NCBI RefSeq assembly: GCF_900114915.1
Contig: NZ_FOUS01000004.1
Coordinates: forward strand, 489,034 to 553,033
Length of the DNA: 64,000 nucleotides
DNA from: Bradyrhizobium sp. Rc3b
Lineage (GTDB): Bacteria; Pseudomonadota; Alphaproteobacteria; Rhizobiales; Xanthobacteraceae
Direction: 5' to 3'
The position numbers and the translations under genes are program-made. Shown here piece after piece: positions 9,240 to 18,218 of the stretch (the first letter of the stretch is position 1; each line of letters starts with the position of its first letter). A model generated the notes under the pieces. The model saw only the letters and a list, made by a program, of their open reading frames with translations. It ran no database searches and was not told the origin of the DNA.

Positions 9240-9458
9240 TCAGGCGGCGCTGCTCTTGCTCCGCATCTTGCTGCGCGAGGTCTCCGGAATGCAGCCGGCG
9301 GAAATCGCCGCCTGCAATTCCTCCAGCTCGGCCTCCAGATATTCGTTGGCCATGATCAGCGCCTTGATGGTGCTGCGCAGATTGCCGTCGCACATCGCGA
9401 TCGCCTGATCGCAGGCCTGTTCATAATGGCTGTTGTCGAGAAGGGCGGCGGTCGACAT
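9240..9458 (-). CDS. Small hypothetical helical protein
   Basis: Unrecognised 72-residue protein, predicted almost wholly helical. It has an N-terminal part with two Cys (YEQACDQAIAMCDGN), a leucine/glutamate-rich helix (LEAELEELQAAISAG) and a basic Ser-rich tail. The ATG at 9458 has AGGA 8 bases upstream; an ATG two codons earlier is badly placed relative to that site. It lies between the preceding small gene and a YdcH-type gene, all on the minus strand, suggesting a small-protein operon. Confidence 0.6.
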   Translation of the reverse strand: MSTAALLDNSHYEQACDQAIAMCDGNLRSTIKALIMANEYLEAELEELQAAISAGCIPETSRSKMRSKSSAA

Positions 9459-9579
9459 CTGCATTGTCCTTGTCAGTTGTGCTGGACGTTTCCTGGGGGC
9501 GCTGGGGCGCTCGAATGTTCCTATTTTGTTCTATTCGAGTCAAGCGGATTCATCTGCACGAGGGAAGCCGGCTCGCAGG

Positions 9580-9786
9580 TCAGGCGATGATGTCGGGGGT
9601 GATCTGGTCTTCGATGAACGCGATGCGGTCTCGTAACAACAGCTTGCGCTTCTTCAAGCGCTGTAACCGCAATAGGTCGGGGGCGGGCGATTGATGCAGT
9701 GCATCGATCGCCGCATCGAGATCTCGGTGTTCCTGCTGCAACCGGGTGAGCTCGGCTTCGAGCTCACGCTCGTCTTCATTGGTCAT
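9580..9786 (-). CDS. YdcH/DUF465 family small protein
   Basis: A 68-residue coiled-coil protein. Its ELEAELTRLQQEHRDLDAAI start and LQRLKKRKLLLRDRIAFIED end are the hallmarks of the YdcH (DUF465) family, whose function is unknown. A central Pro separates the two helices. The family is very common in alphaproteobacteria and is often present in several copies. A second, shorter member lies 330 bases away on the other strand. No membrane or signal segment is present. Confidence 0.85.
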   Translation of the reverse strand: MTNEDERELEAELTRLQQEHRDLDAAIDALHQSPAPDLLRLQRLKKRKLLLRDRIAFIEDQITPDIIA

Positions 9787-10115
9787 GTCTGCGGTGGCCG
9801 AAAACCGATAGGCGTGGGATTAAGGCTGTGGATGCCCTGTGGAAATTATCGTCCTTGCGCGGCGTGATCGCAAGCGATCTGCGACCACCGTTCGCCGATC
9901 TCCAGCGACATATTTCCGCTGATCGCCGCGGCGCTGCGCAAGCGCATTGATATCATGGATTTTTCCCGTGCGGTTCCTTTACTCACGCTTCGTTACATAT
10001 GAATTTTCAAAAATGAAGCTGTCACGACGGTTATCCATCGACAGAACGAATCGCTGATGTACACTTCCTTGTCCGGATCGAATCCTGAGGTTCAACCCTA
10101 CCGAGGAGGTTTCGA
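9787..10115. other. Non-coding gap between the two YdcH-type genes
   Basis: About 330 bases between divergent starts. It probably holds both promoters. The last 100 bases before the plus-strand gene are comparatively AT-rich. I see no tRNA, riboswitch, FixK-type box or strong hairpin here. Confidence 0.5.
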
Positions 10116-10295
10116 ATGACAATTCAGGCACATCTCGTTGAATTGGAGCGGAAGCACAAACTTCTCGAAAACGAATTGCACGAAGCTCTCGTGCACCTTT
10201 CAACAGACGACCTGCAAATTGTTGAGTTGAAGCGCCGGAAGTTGATGGTCAAGGACCAGATCGAGCGTCTGAGGCACGGCGACACGCTCCACTAG
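10116..10295 (+). CDS. Second YdcH/DUF465 small protein (59 aa)
   Basis: A 59-residue protein beginning MTIQAHLVELERKHKLLENE and ending in the family signature LKRRKLMVKDQIERL. It has two helices separated by a short polar turn, as in the other YdcH proteins. A very strong ribosome site (GAGGAGGT, 6 bases upstream) supports expression. The sequence is clearly related to, but diverged from, the gene at 9580-9786. Stop codon TAG at 10293. Function is unknown in the family. Confidence 0.82.
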   Translation: MTIQAHLVELERKHKLLENELHEALVHLSTDDLQIVELKRRKLMVKDQIERLRHGDTLH

Positions 10296-10410
10296 TGACC
10301 CCCGTAACAGCGTAGAGTTGATCGTACCCTTATCCCGCAGGGGTGAGAGCTTTTGCGCTCATCCCTGCAGCAAAGTGCGCACCGTGCAAAGAAGTTTGCG
10401 CGGTGTTTCG

Positions 10411-10468
10411 TTTTTGTCTGAACGCGTTGTCTTGCCGCGAACCGGTACCCGCTTCGCTCGAAAACGCC
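10411..10468 (-). repeat. RIME-like intergenic repeat, shorter copy
   Basis: Read on the minus strand this stretch begins AGGCGTTTTCGAGCGAAGCG and continues GGTACCGGTTCGCG. The same core occurs on the plus strand at 14462-14566. It overlaps or abuts the end of the oxidoreductase gene at 10470. Confidence 0.65.
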
Positions 10469-10469
10469 T

Positions 10470-11573
10470 TCAGATGTCTGCGAGCTCGGCGACGTGATCT
10501 GCGATCGCGAGCGACGACGTCAGTCCCGGCGATTCGATGCCGAACAGATTGATCAGGCCAGCGACGCCGTGATCGCGCGGGCCCTGCATCAGGAAGTCCT
10601 GCGTGGCCACCGCGGGCGGTACGATCTTCGGCCGGATACCCGAATAGCTCGGCATCAACGCGCCGTCAGGCAGCGTCGGCCAGTATTTGCGGATCGCCGG
10701 GTAGAACCGCTCGGCGCGTGACGGGTCGACCTCGTAGTCGATCGTCTCGATCCACTCGACGTCAGGGCCGAAGCGCGCCTGGCCTGCCATGTCCAGCGTC
10801 AGATGCACTCCCAACCCGCCGGGCTCGGGCACCGGGTAGATCAGGCGCGAGAACGGCGCCTTGGCATTGCAGCTGAAGTAATTTCCCTTGGCGAGATAGG
10901 CCCGTGGAATTCGGTCCAGCGGCATGCCGTCGATGTTGCGCGCCACATTCGTCGCCGAGAGCCCCGCGGCGTTGACGAGGAGGCTGCATTGCAGCGTCAT
11001 TGGCGCCTCGCCGCCGGCGTCGATCTCGATCAGGCCGTTCGCCGCCTTGGCGCGGATCAGCGGGGTGTGAAACGCGAAGGCCGCGCCGGCTTCCTCGGCT
11101 TCGCCGCGCAGCGAGAGCATGTAGGCGTGGCTGTCGATGATGCCCGTAGAGGGCGACAGCAGTGCGGCGTCGCAGGCCAGCGCCGGCTCCAGCGCGCGTG
11201 CCGCCTCGCCTGTGAGCAACTGCATGTCGAGCACGCCATTGGCCTCGGCATGCGCCTTGATCGATTGCAGCTTCGCGGTCTCCTGCGGGCTGGTCGCAAC
11301 GATCAGCTTGCCGCAATTCTTGTGCGGGATGCCGCGCTCGCCACAGTAGCGGTAGAGCGCGTGCTTGCCGTCGACGCACATGCGCGCCATCCAGCTCCCG
11401 GCGCGGTAGTAGATGCCGGCATGGATCACCTCGCTGTTGCGCGAGGAGGTGATGGTGCCGATCGCCTCGGCCTCCTCGAGCACGATGACCTCGCGCCCGG
11501 CCTGCGCAAGCTTTCGAGCCACCGCGAGCCCGATCACGCCGGCTCCGATGACGACGCAATCGACCCTATCCAT
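10470..11573 (-). CDS. FAD-dependent oxidoreductase, L-2-hydroxyglutarate dehydrogenase-like
   Basis: A 367-residue flavoprotein of the DAO family. The N terminus [19 protein letters not shown] is the dinucleotide-binding beta-alpha-beta, followed by the L2HGDH/LhgO-like [15 protein letters not shown] where FAD is contacted. The C terminus has SGIRPKI and [17 protein letters not shown], also typical. The family oxidises L-2-hydroxyglutarate to 2-oxoglutarate, passing electrons to the quinone pool; other 2-hydroxyacids or amine substrates cannot be excluded. It appears monocistronic, divergent from the PAS-GGDEF-EAL unit. Confidence 0.8.
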   Translation of the reverse strand: MDRVDCVVIGAGVIGLAVARKLAQAGREVIVLEEAEAIGTITSSRNSEVIHAGIYYRAGSWMARMCVDGKHALYRYCGERGIPHKNCGKLIVATSPQETAKLQSIKAHAEANGVLDMQLLTGEAARALEPALACDAALLSPSTGIIDSHAYMLSLRGEAEEAGAAFAFHTPLIRAKAANGLIEIDAGGEAPMTLQCSLLVNAAGLSATNVARNIDGMPLDRIPRAYLAKGNYFSCNAKAPFSRLIYPVPEPGGLGVHLTLDMAGQARFGPDVEWIETIDYEVDPSRAERFYPAIRKYWPTLPDGALMPSYSGIRPKIVPPAVATQDFLMQGPRDHGVAGLINLFGIESPGLTSSLAIADHVAELADI

Positions 11574-11662
11574 GGTTGTGCAGGATGTCCGCTGGAAGCG
11601 CCGGTGGCGTCAGGCCTGGAGAGAATGCCGCGGGGCCATTTTCCGTTAAGGAAGAATTTATC

Positions 11663-11776
11663 ATGTCAGGGCAATTGCCGTATTTCACGTCACATTTTTC
11701 TGTTGCGCGTACAGGCGTTTACCCGATCCAAACGCGTGAAGCCAGACAATCCGACGTTGAAATCGCGGGTGGCTGA
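11663..11776 (+). CDS. Coupled 37-codon ORF upstream of the PAS-GGDEF-EAL gene
   Basis: A short frame begins at an ATG preceded by AAGGAAG with good spacing, reads MSGQLPYFTSHFSVARTG and ends in a TGA that overlaps the start of the next gene (TGATG, sharing base 11776). The overlap and strong ribosome site suggest a leader ORF that couples translation of the large downstream protein. The peptide has no recognised family. Its existence rests only on this signal arrangement. Confidence 0.45.
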   Translation: MSGQLPYFTSHFSVARTGVYPIQTREARQSDVEIAGG

Positions 11777-14463
11777 TGGCTGAGAAGAACTGGCACGAGG
11801 GCAGCACGCTTCCGATTGCTGTGCAGGCCGTTGTGTGCCTGGCCGGCACGGTTGCGCCTGCGCGCGCCTTTGCGCTGTCGGACAGCTTCGCCGCGCCGAG
11901 CTATCTCGGCCAGCTCGATCCCAACGTGGTCTGGGAGGTCCTGATCGCGGGCATCGTCGTCTGCGCGTTCCTCGCCGCGATCGTGCTGTGGATCCATTCC
12001 TCGCTGCGCCGGACCAGGCGCTTGCAGTTGCGGCGCAACGCCTTCGTCTCCTCCGCCATGAACAATCTCAATCAGGGCGTGGTGATGACGGATGCGCACC
12101 GCCGCATCATCTTCTGCAACGACCGCTATCTCGAGATCTACGGCCTGACGCGGTCGGAACTCTGGGCCAATATGGACGGCCATGAGCTTCTCGATCTCAG
12201 GCGCAAGCGCGGGGTGCTTGGCGGCATCTCCGACGATGAGTTCTACGAGAAGGCGGCAAGCCACAACGGCCTGATCACCGAGCTGCCCGACGGCCGGGCC
12301 ATCCTGGTGAAGTTTTTCGTGCTGCCGAACGGCGGCTCGGTGGCGACGCATCTGGACGTCAGCGAGCAGCGAAAGCTGTCGCGACAGCTCGCTTCCACCA
12401 AGCAATTCCTGGAATCGGTGCTGGACCATGTGCCGGCCTGCGTGGCCGCGAAGAACATCGAGGATGGTTGCTACATCTTCGCCAACAGCGCCTATGAGCG
12501 ATTCTGGGGGTTCTCGCGGGATCACGCCGTCGGCAAGAACGCAGGCGAGCTGTTTGCGCCGGTCTCGGCAGCCATTATCGAGGCGACCGACCGGGCGGCG
12601 CTCAACTCCCCGGACGGCCAGTTCCGCAACGAATTCGAGGTCGACCGCGGCGGCGAGCGGCGCATGGTCGCCTCGATCCGGATCGTGGTCCGCAACGAGA
12701 GCAACAAGCCCGAGTTTCTGCTGCTGGTGTTCGAGGACATCACCGACCGCCGGTCGCTGTCGCAGGAATTGGAGAGCACCAAGAAGTTCCTTGAGCTCGT
12801 GGTCGACAACATCCCGGTGGCGCTGATCGTCGAGCAGGTGAAGGACGGCCGCTATCTGCTCGCCAATCGCAGCGCGGAGACGATCCTCAACCGCCGGCGC
12901 GAGGAGGCCACGGGCCTGACCGCGTCCGACATCTTCAACCCCAAGGAAGCCAAGCTGATCATCGCGCGCGACGAGGCCGCGATCAAGAAACGCGGGATGA
13001 TCACCGAGGAGCATCCGATCTCCACCAAGGACGGCCTGCGGCTGTTCCTGACCCGGCGTGCCACGGTGCTCGGCGATACCGGCGAGCCGCAATATCTGAT
13101 CAAGACCCACGAGGACGTCACCGACCGCCGGCAGACCGAGTCGCGCATGGCGCACATGGCCTATCACGACGGCCTCACCGATCTGCCGAACCGCGCCGCC
13201 TTCCTCCAGGCGCTGACCCAGATGATCGAGGCCTGCGAAGGCACCGGCGAGGAGTTCGCGGTCCTCTGCGTCGACCTCGACGGCCTCAAGGAGGTCAACG
13301 ACGTCTTCGGTCATGCGCTCGGCGACAAGCTCCTGATCGAGGTGGCCCAGCGGCTCCAGGACTCCGCCCGTGGCGGCGTGGTGGCGCGCCTGTCCGGCGA
13401 CGAATTCGGCCTGATCATCGACGGCAAGCAGCCGGACGCAGGTCTTGCACTGGCGCAGCAGATTGGCGACGCCGTCGCGAAGGACTTCCAGATCGACGGC
13501 CGTGCGGTCCGCGCCGGCGTCACCACCGGCATGTCGATCTTCCCGCACAACGGCGCCGATGGCGCCTCGCTGCTCGCCAATGCCGGTGCGGCGCTGTTCC
13601 GCGCCAAGCAGAAGTCGCGCGGCACGATCAGCCTCTACCAGCCCGAGATGGACCACCAGATCCGCGACCGCCGCGTGCTGCACCAGGACCTGTCGGTGGC
13701 GATCAAGAACGGCGAGCTTTCGCTTGCCTTCCAGCCGCAGGGCGTCGCCGGCCACAGCGTTGCCGAGAGCGAGATCATCGGTTTCGAGGCGCTGGCGCGC
13801 TGGCAGCATCCGGTGCGCGGCCAGGTCTCGCCGGCCGAATTCATCCCGATCGCCGAGGAGAGCGGTCTGATCGTCGAGATGGGCGAGTGGATCCTGCGCC
13901 AGGCCTGCCGCGAGGCGGCGTCCTGGCCGAAGCCGCTTCAGGTCGCGGTCAATCTGTCGCCGGCGCAGTTCATGCACGGCGACGTGGTCGGCCTCGTCCA
14001 TTCGATCCTGATCGAGACCGGCCTTGCACCCGGCCGGCTCGAGCTGGAGATCACCGAGGGTGTGCTGATCGAGGATTTCGACCGGGGCCTTGCGCTGCTG
14101 CGCCGCCTGAAGGCGCTCGGCGTGCGCATCTCCATGGACGATTTCGGCAGCGGTTACTCCTCGCTGAGCTACCTCCAGGCGTTCCCGTTCGACAAGATCA
14201 AGATCGACCGGGCCTTCATCATCAATCTCGGCCGCAACCCGCAATCGGCTGCGATCGTTCGCGCGGTGATCGATCTCGGCCACGGCCTCGAAATGTCGAT
14301 CATTGCCGAGGGCGTCGAGACGGTCGAGCAGCTCGCCTTCCTCGCCAAGGAGGGCTGTGACGGCGTGCAGGGCTATCTGCTCGGCAAGCCCCTGCCGATC
14401 GGGAAATATGCCGGGCTGGTCGGCCGCGCTGAACTCATGGAGCTTGCGCTCAAGACCGGTTAG
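11776..14463 (+). CDS. PAS-GGDEF-EAL membrane-linked c-di-GMP enzyme
   Basis: An 895-residue protein. It has a signal-like or membrane segment at residues 12-35 and another at about 52-75, then three PAS-like domains (about 90-200, 205-320 and 330-455), a GGDEF domain (460-620) and an EAL domain (645-885). The cyclase loop reads RLSGDEFG (SGDEF), normally compatible with activity. The EAL domain keeps FEALARW, NLSPAQF, DDFGSGYSS and AEGVETVEQ, so phosphodiesterase activity is likely. Which activity dominates cannot be read from sequence. PAS domains probably sense a ligand or redox state. Translation looks coupled to the short ORF in front. Confidence 0.9.
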   Translation: MAEKNWHEGSTLPIAVQAVVCLAGTVAPARAFALSDSFAAPSYLGQLDPNVVWEVLIAGIVVCAFLAAIVLWIHSSLRRTRRLQLRRNAFVSSAMNNLNQGVVMTDAHRRIIFCNDRYLEIYGLTRSELWANMDGHELLDLRRKRGVLGGISDDEFYEKAASHNGLITELPDGRAILVKFFVLPNGGSVATHLDVSEQRKLSRQLASTKQFLESVLDHVPACVAAKNIEDGCYIFANSAYERFWGFSRDHAVGKNAGELFAPVSAAIIEATDRAALNSPDGQFRNEFEVDRGGERRMVASIRIVVRNESNKPEFLLLVFEDITDRRSLSQELESTKKFLELVVDNIPVALIVEQVKDGRYLLANRSAETILNRRREEATGLTASDIFNPKEAKLIIARDEAAIKKRGMITEEHPISTKDGLRLFLTRRATVLGDTGEPQYLIKTHEDVTDRRQTESRMAHMAYHDGLTDLPNRAAFLQALTQMIEACEGTGEEFAVLCVDLDGLKEVNDVFGHALGDKLLIEVAQRLQDSARGGVVARLSGDEFGLIIDGKQPDAGLALAQQIGDAVAKDFQIDGRAVRAGVTTGMSIFPHNGADGASLLANAGAALFRAKQKSRGTISLYQPEMDHQIRDRRVLHQDLSVAIKNGELSLAFQPQGVAGHSVAESEIIGFEALARWQHPVRGQVSPAEFIPIAEESGLIVEMGEWILRQACREAASWPKPLQVAVNLSPAQFMHGDVVGLVHSILIETGLAPGRLELEITEGVLIEDFDRGLALLRRLKALGVRISMDDFGSGYSSLSYLQAFPFDKIKIDRAFIINLGRNPQSAAIVRAVIDLGHGLEMSIIAEGVETVEQLAFLAKEGCDGVQGYLLGKPLPIGKYAGLVGRAELMELALKTG

Positions 14464-14566
14464 AGCGTTTTCGAGCGACGTGGATACCGGTTCGCGTCAA
14501 GAAAGAGCGTCAGAATAAAAATCTAGAGCCCCCGTTCCGATTTCATCGGAACGGAAATGGCTCTAG
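14462..14566 (+). repeat. RIME-like intergenic repeat with nested hairpins
   Basis: It begins at the stop of the EAL gene with AGAGCGTTTTCGAGCGACG, continues TACCGGTTCGCGTCAAGA and ends with nested inverted repeats: CTAGAGCC / GGCTCTAG outside and the perfect CCGTTCCGAT / ATCGGAACGG inside (14532-14554). The first part is shared with 10411-10468. The hairpin could also terminate transcription of the EAL gene. Confidence 0.75.
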
Positions 14567-14602
14567 TGATGATGGGGCGCTTTGCTCCCATTCGACGGCT
14601 TC

Positions 14603-16081
14603 ATGGCGGATTACGATCTCGCGATCATCGGCGGCGGGCTGAACGGTGTCAGCCTCGCGCGCGATGCGGCCGGCCGCGGCTTGCGGGTCATCCTGTTCGA
14701 GCAGGGCGATCTCGGCGGCGCGGCCTCCTCGGCAACACCGCGGCTGATCCACGGCGATCTGTCGGTGCTGGAGCGGCGCCGGTTCCGGCGGGTGCGCCGG
14801 GCCCTGGCCGAGCGCCGGACCTGGCTCCGGATCGCGCCGCATCTGGTCCGGCCGATGCGTTTCGTGATCCCCGCGCATGCCGACGAGCGTCCACCATGGC
14901 TGCTGCGGGTCGGCCTTTATGTCTATGACGGTCTAACGAACCGGGGCGGTCTGCCACCCTCGGCGACCATCGACATCACGCATCATCCGGTCGGCAACGC
15001 GCTGAAACGCCCGTTCGGTACGGCGTTCGAATATTCGGACTGCGTTGTCGACGACTCCCGCCTGGTGGCGCTGACGGCACTGGATGCCGCTGAACATGGC
15101 GCGGCGATCCGGACCGGTGCGCGTTGCGTCCGTGCCGACAGAACCGACATTTGGCGGCTCGCGGTGGTCGATCGTGGCCACCGCCGCACGGTGACGGCGC
15201 GGGCGCTGGCCAACGCCACCGGCGGCTGGACGCCAATGGTCGCTGAGACCGTGCTGCGGCAGCCGCAGCCCGCGATGGCGGCCACGCAGATGAGCCAGAT
15301 TATCGTGCCCAAGCTGTTCGACTCCGAGAACGTCTACGTCTTTCAGAACAATGATGGGCGGCTGATCTTTGCCCGGCCCTTCGAGCGCGACTTCACGCTG
15401 ATCGGCACGGTCACGCACGCCTTCACCGGCGATCCCGCAATTGTGGCGATGCCTGGGGCCGACGTCGGCTATCTCTGCGAAGCGGCGAGCCGCTATTTTC
15501 GTGAGCGCGTCGCCCCGACCGACGTGGTCCGGACGGTCTCCGGCGTCAACCTGACGCTGGCGTCCGTGCGCGGACGCGACGGCACGATGCTGTTCCATGC
15601 ACGCCGGCGCAAGGCGCCGCTGCTCACGATGTTCGGCGGCGACGTCACCACCTCGCGCCTGCGCGCGGAGTGGGCGGTGACGAAGCTGACGCCGTTCTAT
15701 CCGATGTCGCCGCCCTGGACTGCTGGAGCTGCGCTGCCCGGCGGAGATTTCGCCTGGGACCGTTTCGACATCGAAGTCGACCTCGCGCGCGACCGCTGGC
15801 GCTTTCTGTCGGAGCCAGAAGCCCAGCGTCTGGTCGGAGCCTATGGCTCGCGGTTGTCCGCGGTGCTAGGCGAGGCAAAGACCCGCGACGAACTTGGCCC
15901 GGCGTTCGGCCCCGAGCTGACCGGTGCCGAGGTGCGTTATCTGATTGCCAGCGAATGGGCGCGCTTTCCGGACGATATCCTCTGGCGCCGCTCCAAGCTC
16001 GGCTTGACCATGCCCGCGGCGGATCGTGACGCTCTGGCGGCGTTCATGGCGGGTGTGAAAGATGCACCGCTAATTGGTTGA
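14603..16081 (+). CDS. glpD: Glycerol-3-phosphate dehydrogenase (FAD-dependent)
   Basis: A 492-residue membrane-associated flavoenzyme that oxidises sn-glycerol 3-phosphate to dihydroxyacetone phosphate and reduces quinone. The FAD fold is MADYDLAIIGGGLNGVSLAR, followed by the family motif AASSATPRLIHGDL (usually SSRSSKLIHGGLRYL in other GlpD). Later VSGVNLTLA and GGDVTTSRLRAEWAV agree with the C-terminal domain. The ATG at 14603 opens directly at the dinucleotide fold. It is just before a PotA-type transporter cluster, but there is a 52-base gap and no functional tie is evident. Confidence 0.85.
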   Translation: MADYDLAIIGGGLNGVSLARDAAGRGLRVILFEQGDLGGAASSATPRLIHGDLSVLERRRFRRVRRALAERRTWLRIAPHLVRPMRFVIPAHADERPPWLLRVGLYVYDGLTNRGGLPPSATIDITHHPVGNALKRPFGTAFEYSDCVVDDSRLVALTALDAAEHGAAIRTGARCVRADRTDIWRLAVVDRGHRRTVTARALANATGGWTPMVAETVLRQPQPAMAATQMSQIIVPKLFDSENVYVFQNNDGRLIFARPFERDFTLIGTVTHAFTGDPAIVAMPGADVGYLCEAASRYFRERVAPTDVVRTVSGVNLTLASVRGRDGTMLFHARRRKAPLLTMFGGDVTTSRLRAEWAVTKLTPFYPMSPPWTAGAALPGGDFAWDRFDIEVDLARDRWRFLSEPEAQRLVGAYGSRLSAVLGEAKTRDELGPAFGPELTGAEVRYLIASEWARFPDDILWRRSKLGLTMPAADRDALAAFMAGVKDAPLIG

Positions 16082-16133
16082 GCAAAAGCCGATCGGCCGC
16101 TAGCGTGCGGCGGAATCGGGGTTGGCAGGGAAC

Positions 16134-17303
16134 ATGACGGACGAATTGCCCAAAACGCACGCCGCGACAGGTGCGGCCGATGGAGACGCATCCGCGGCGG
16201 GCCGGCCGCTGCTGCGCATCGAGGGCGTCGTCAAAACCTTTGGCACTTTCCGCGCGGTGGATGGCGTCTCGCTCGACATCAAGGCCGGCGAATTCTTCGC
16301 GCTGCTCGGGCCCAGCGGCTGCGGCAAGACCACGCTGCTGCGCATGCTCGCCGGCTTCGAGGCGCCGGACGAGGGGCGCATCCTGCTTGGTGATAAGGAC
16401 ATCGCGCAGGCGCTGCCGCATGAGCGCCCGATCAATATGATGTTCCAGAATTATGCGTTGTTTCCGCATCTGTCGGTGCGTGACAACATCGCCTTCGGCT
16501 TGAAGCGCGCCGGCCTGTCGCGCGCCGACACCGCCACCCGAGTGGCCGAGATGGTCGCCCTGGTGAAGCTCGAAGGGCTCGAGAAGCGCAAGCCGGATCA
16601 GCTCTCCGGTGGCCAGCGCCAGCGCGTGGCGCTTGCCCGCGCACTGGCGCGCCGGCCGCAACTGCTGCTGCTCGACGAGCCGCTCGCAGCGCTCGACAAG
16701 AAGCTGCGCGAGAATACGCAAGGCGAGCTGATGGAGCTGCAGCGCCGTCTCGGCATGACCTTCATCGTCGTCACGCACGACCAGGAGGAAGCCATGACGA
16801 TGGCGAGCCGGATCGGCGTGATGAAATCAGGCAAGCTCGCTCAGGTCGCGAGTCCCCGCGATCTCTACGAAGCGCCGCGCTCGCGCTGGATCGCGGAGTT
16901 TGTCGGCGACGTCAACCTGTTCGACGGCGAGACGAAATTGCGCGACGGTCATCGCCTGGTCATTGGCACGCGTGATGCGGGTACGTTGGTGGTGGCGGAG
17001 CCGCGCGAACCGGTCGGTGCGGGAAGATTCTCGATCGCGATTCGTCCCGAGAAGATCAAGTTGTCGCGGCGCGCCCCGGTGAGCGAAGCCGGTCGTGAAA
17101 CCATGATCAACAGCCTGGACGGCGTGGTCGCGGACATCTGCTATCTCGGCGGCACCACGACCTATAAAGTGAAGCTCGATACCGGCGGAATCGTACGGGC
17201 CTCGGTCGCCAACAGCGCCCGCCTGGATGTCGACGCCTATAGCGTGGGCCAGCAAATCGTCGCCTGGTTCACGCCGGATGATTGCGTGGTGCTGCCGTCA
17301 TGA
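16134..17303 (+). CDS. ABC transporter ATPase, PotA/PotG-like
   Basis: A 389-residue ATPase of the spermidine/putrescine or related (MOI) import family. Walker A is GPSGCGKTT near residue 64, the signature is LSGGQRQRVALARAL and Walker B is LLLLDEPLAALD, with the switch His in VTHDQEEAMT. A TOBE domain follows, with the family segment LGGTTTYKVKL. The ATG at 16134 is preferred over an upstream TTG because of the GCAGGGA ribosome site. The next gene overlaps by ATGA. The matching periplasmic binding protein is not in this window. Confidence 0.9.
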   Translation: MTDELPKTHAATGAADGDASAAGRPLLRIEGVVKTFGTFRAVDGVSLDIKAGEFFALLGPSGCGKTTLLRMLAGFEAPDEGRILLGDKDIAQALPHERPINMMFQNYALFPHLSVRDNIAFGLKRAGLSRADTATRVAEMVALVKLEGLEKRKPDQLSGGQRQRVALARALARRPQLLLLDEPLAALDKKLRENTQGELMELQRRLGMTFIVVTHDQEEAMTMASRIGVMKSGKLAQVASPRDLYEAPRSRWIAEFVGDVNLFDGETKLRDGHRLVIGTRDAGTLVVAEPREPVGAGRFSIAIRPEKIKLSRRAPVSEAGRETMINSLDGVVADICYLGGTTTYKVKLDTGGIVRASVANSARLDVDAYSVGQQIVAWFTPDDCVVLPS

Positions 17304-18214
17304 GCTCCCGCCGCATCTTTGCGCGCCCGGCGCGCTTTGCCGCGATCGCGCCCTATGTCTGGATGGTGCTGTTCTTCCTGGTGCCGTTCGCCTTCGTGCT
17401 GAAGATCAGCCTGTCGCAGACGGCGATCGCGCAGCCGCCTTACGAGCCGGTATTCGCGCTGACGGCGGGGTGGGATGCGCTCAAGGCGGCCTTTGCCGCA
17501 CTGTCGATCGAGAATTTCAAGCTGCTCGTCTCCGACGACATCTATGTGTTCGCCTATGTGCGCAGCCTCACCGTCGCTCTGACCGCGACTACGCTGCTGC
17601 TGCTGATCGGCTATCCCATCGCTTATGGCATGGCGCGGCTGCCGAAGAGTTGGCAGGCTGTGGCGATGGTGCTGGTGATCGTGCCGTTCTGGACCTCGTT
17701 CCTGATCCGCATCTATGCCTGGATCAACATCCTCCAGCACGACGGCCTGCTGAACCAGATCCTGCTGGCGCTACATCTGGTCAGCCAGCCCGTGGTCTGG
17801 CTCTCAACCGACAGCGCGATGTATATCGGCATCGTCTATTCTTATTTGCCATTCATGATCCTGCCGCTCTACGCCACGCTCGCCAAGATGGAGCCGGTGC
17901 TGGAGGAGGCGGCCTCCGATCTCGGCGCGCCGCCGTGGCAGGTGTTCTGGCTCGTCACCTTCCCGCTGTCGCTGCCCGGCGTCGGTGCCGGCGTGCTGCT
18001 GTGCTTCATTCCCATCGTCGGCGAATTCGTCATCCCGGACCTTCTGGCCGGCTCCAATTCGCTGATGATCGGCCAGACCCTGTGGCTCGAATTCTTCACC
18101 AACAAGGATTGGCCGGTCGCCTCTGCAGCGGCCATCGTGCTGCTGGTGGTGCTGCTTGTGCCGCTGCTGCTGTATGAGCGGCTCCAGAAGCGGCAGCTGG
18201 AACAGGGCCGCTGA
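17300..18214 (+). CDS. ABC transporter permease, PotB/PotH-like
   Basis: A 304-residue inner-membrane permease with six hydrophobic segments. The cytoplasmic EAA loop for ATPase contact is visible as LEEAASDLGAPPWQVFWLVT, typical of PotB/PotH. The ATGA overlap with the ATPase gene shows translational coupling. Together with the next gene it would form the heterodimeric channel of a polyamine-type importer; the true substrate could be a polyamine, a compatible solute or another small cation. Confidence 0.9.
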   Translation: MSSRRIFARPARFAAIAPYVWMVLFFLVPFAFVLKISLSQTAIAQPPYEPVFALTAGWDALKAAFAALSIENFKLLVSDDIYVFAYVRSLTVALTATTLLLLIGYPIAYGMARLPKSWQAVAMVLVIVPFWTSFLIRIYAWINILQHDGLLNQILLALHLVSQPVVWLSTDSAMYIGIVYSYLPFMILPLYATLAKMEPVLEEAASDLGAPPWQVFWLVTFPLSLPGVGAGVLLCFIPIVGEFVIPDLLAGSNSLMIGQTLWLEFFTNKDWPVASAAAIVLLVVLLVPLLLYERLQKRQLEQGR

Positions 18215-18218
18215 CGCC

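Noticed and set aside
10035..10065. Possible DnaA-type box (TTATCCATC)
   Set aside because: One imperfect match without clustering or an origin-like context.
11719..14283. Very long open frame (854 codons) antisense to the PAS-GGDEF-EAL gene
   Set aside because: High-GC codon bias opens this frame. Its translation is a charged low-complexity mix with no domain, and the plus-strand gene is unmistakable.
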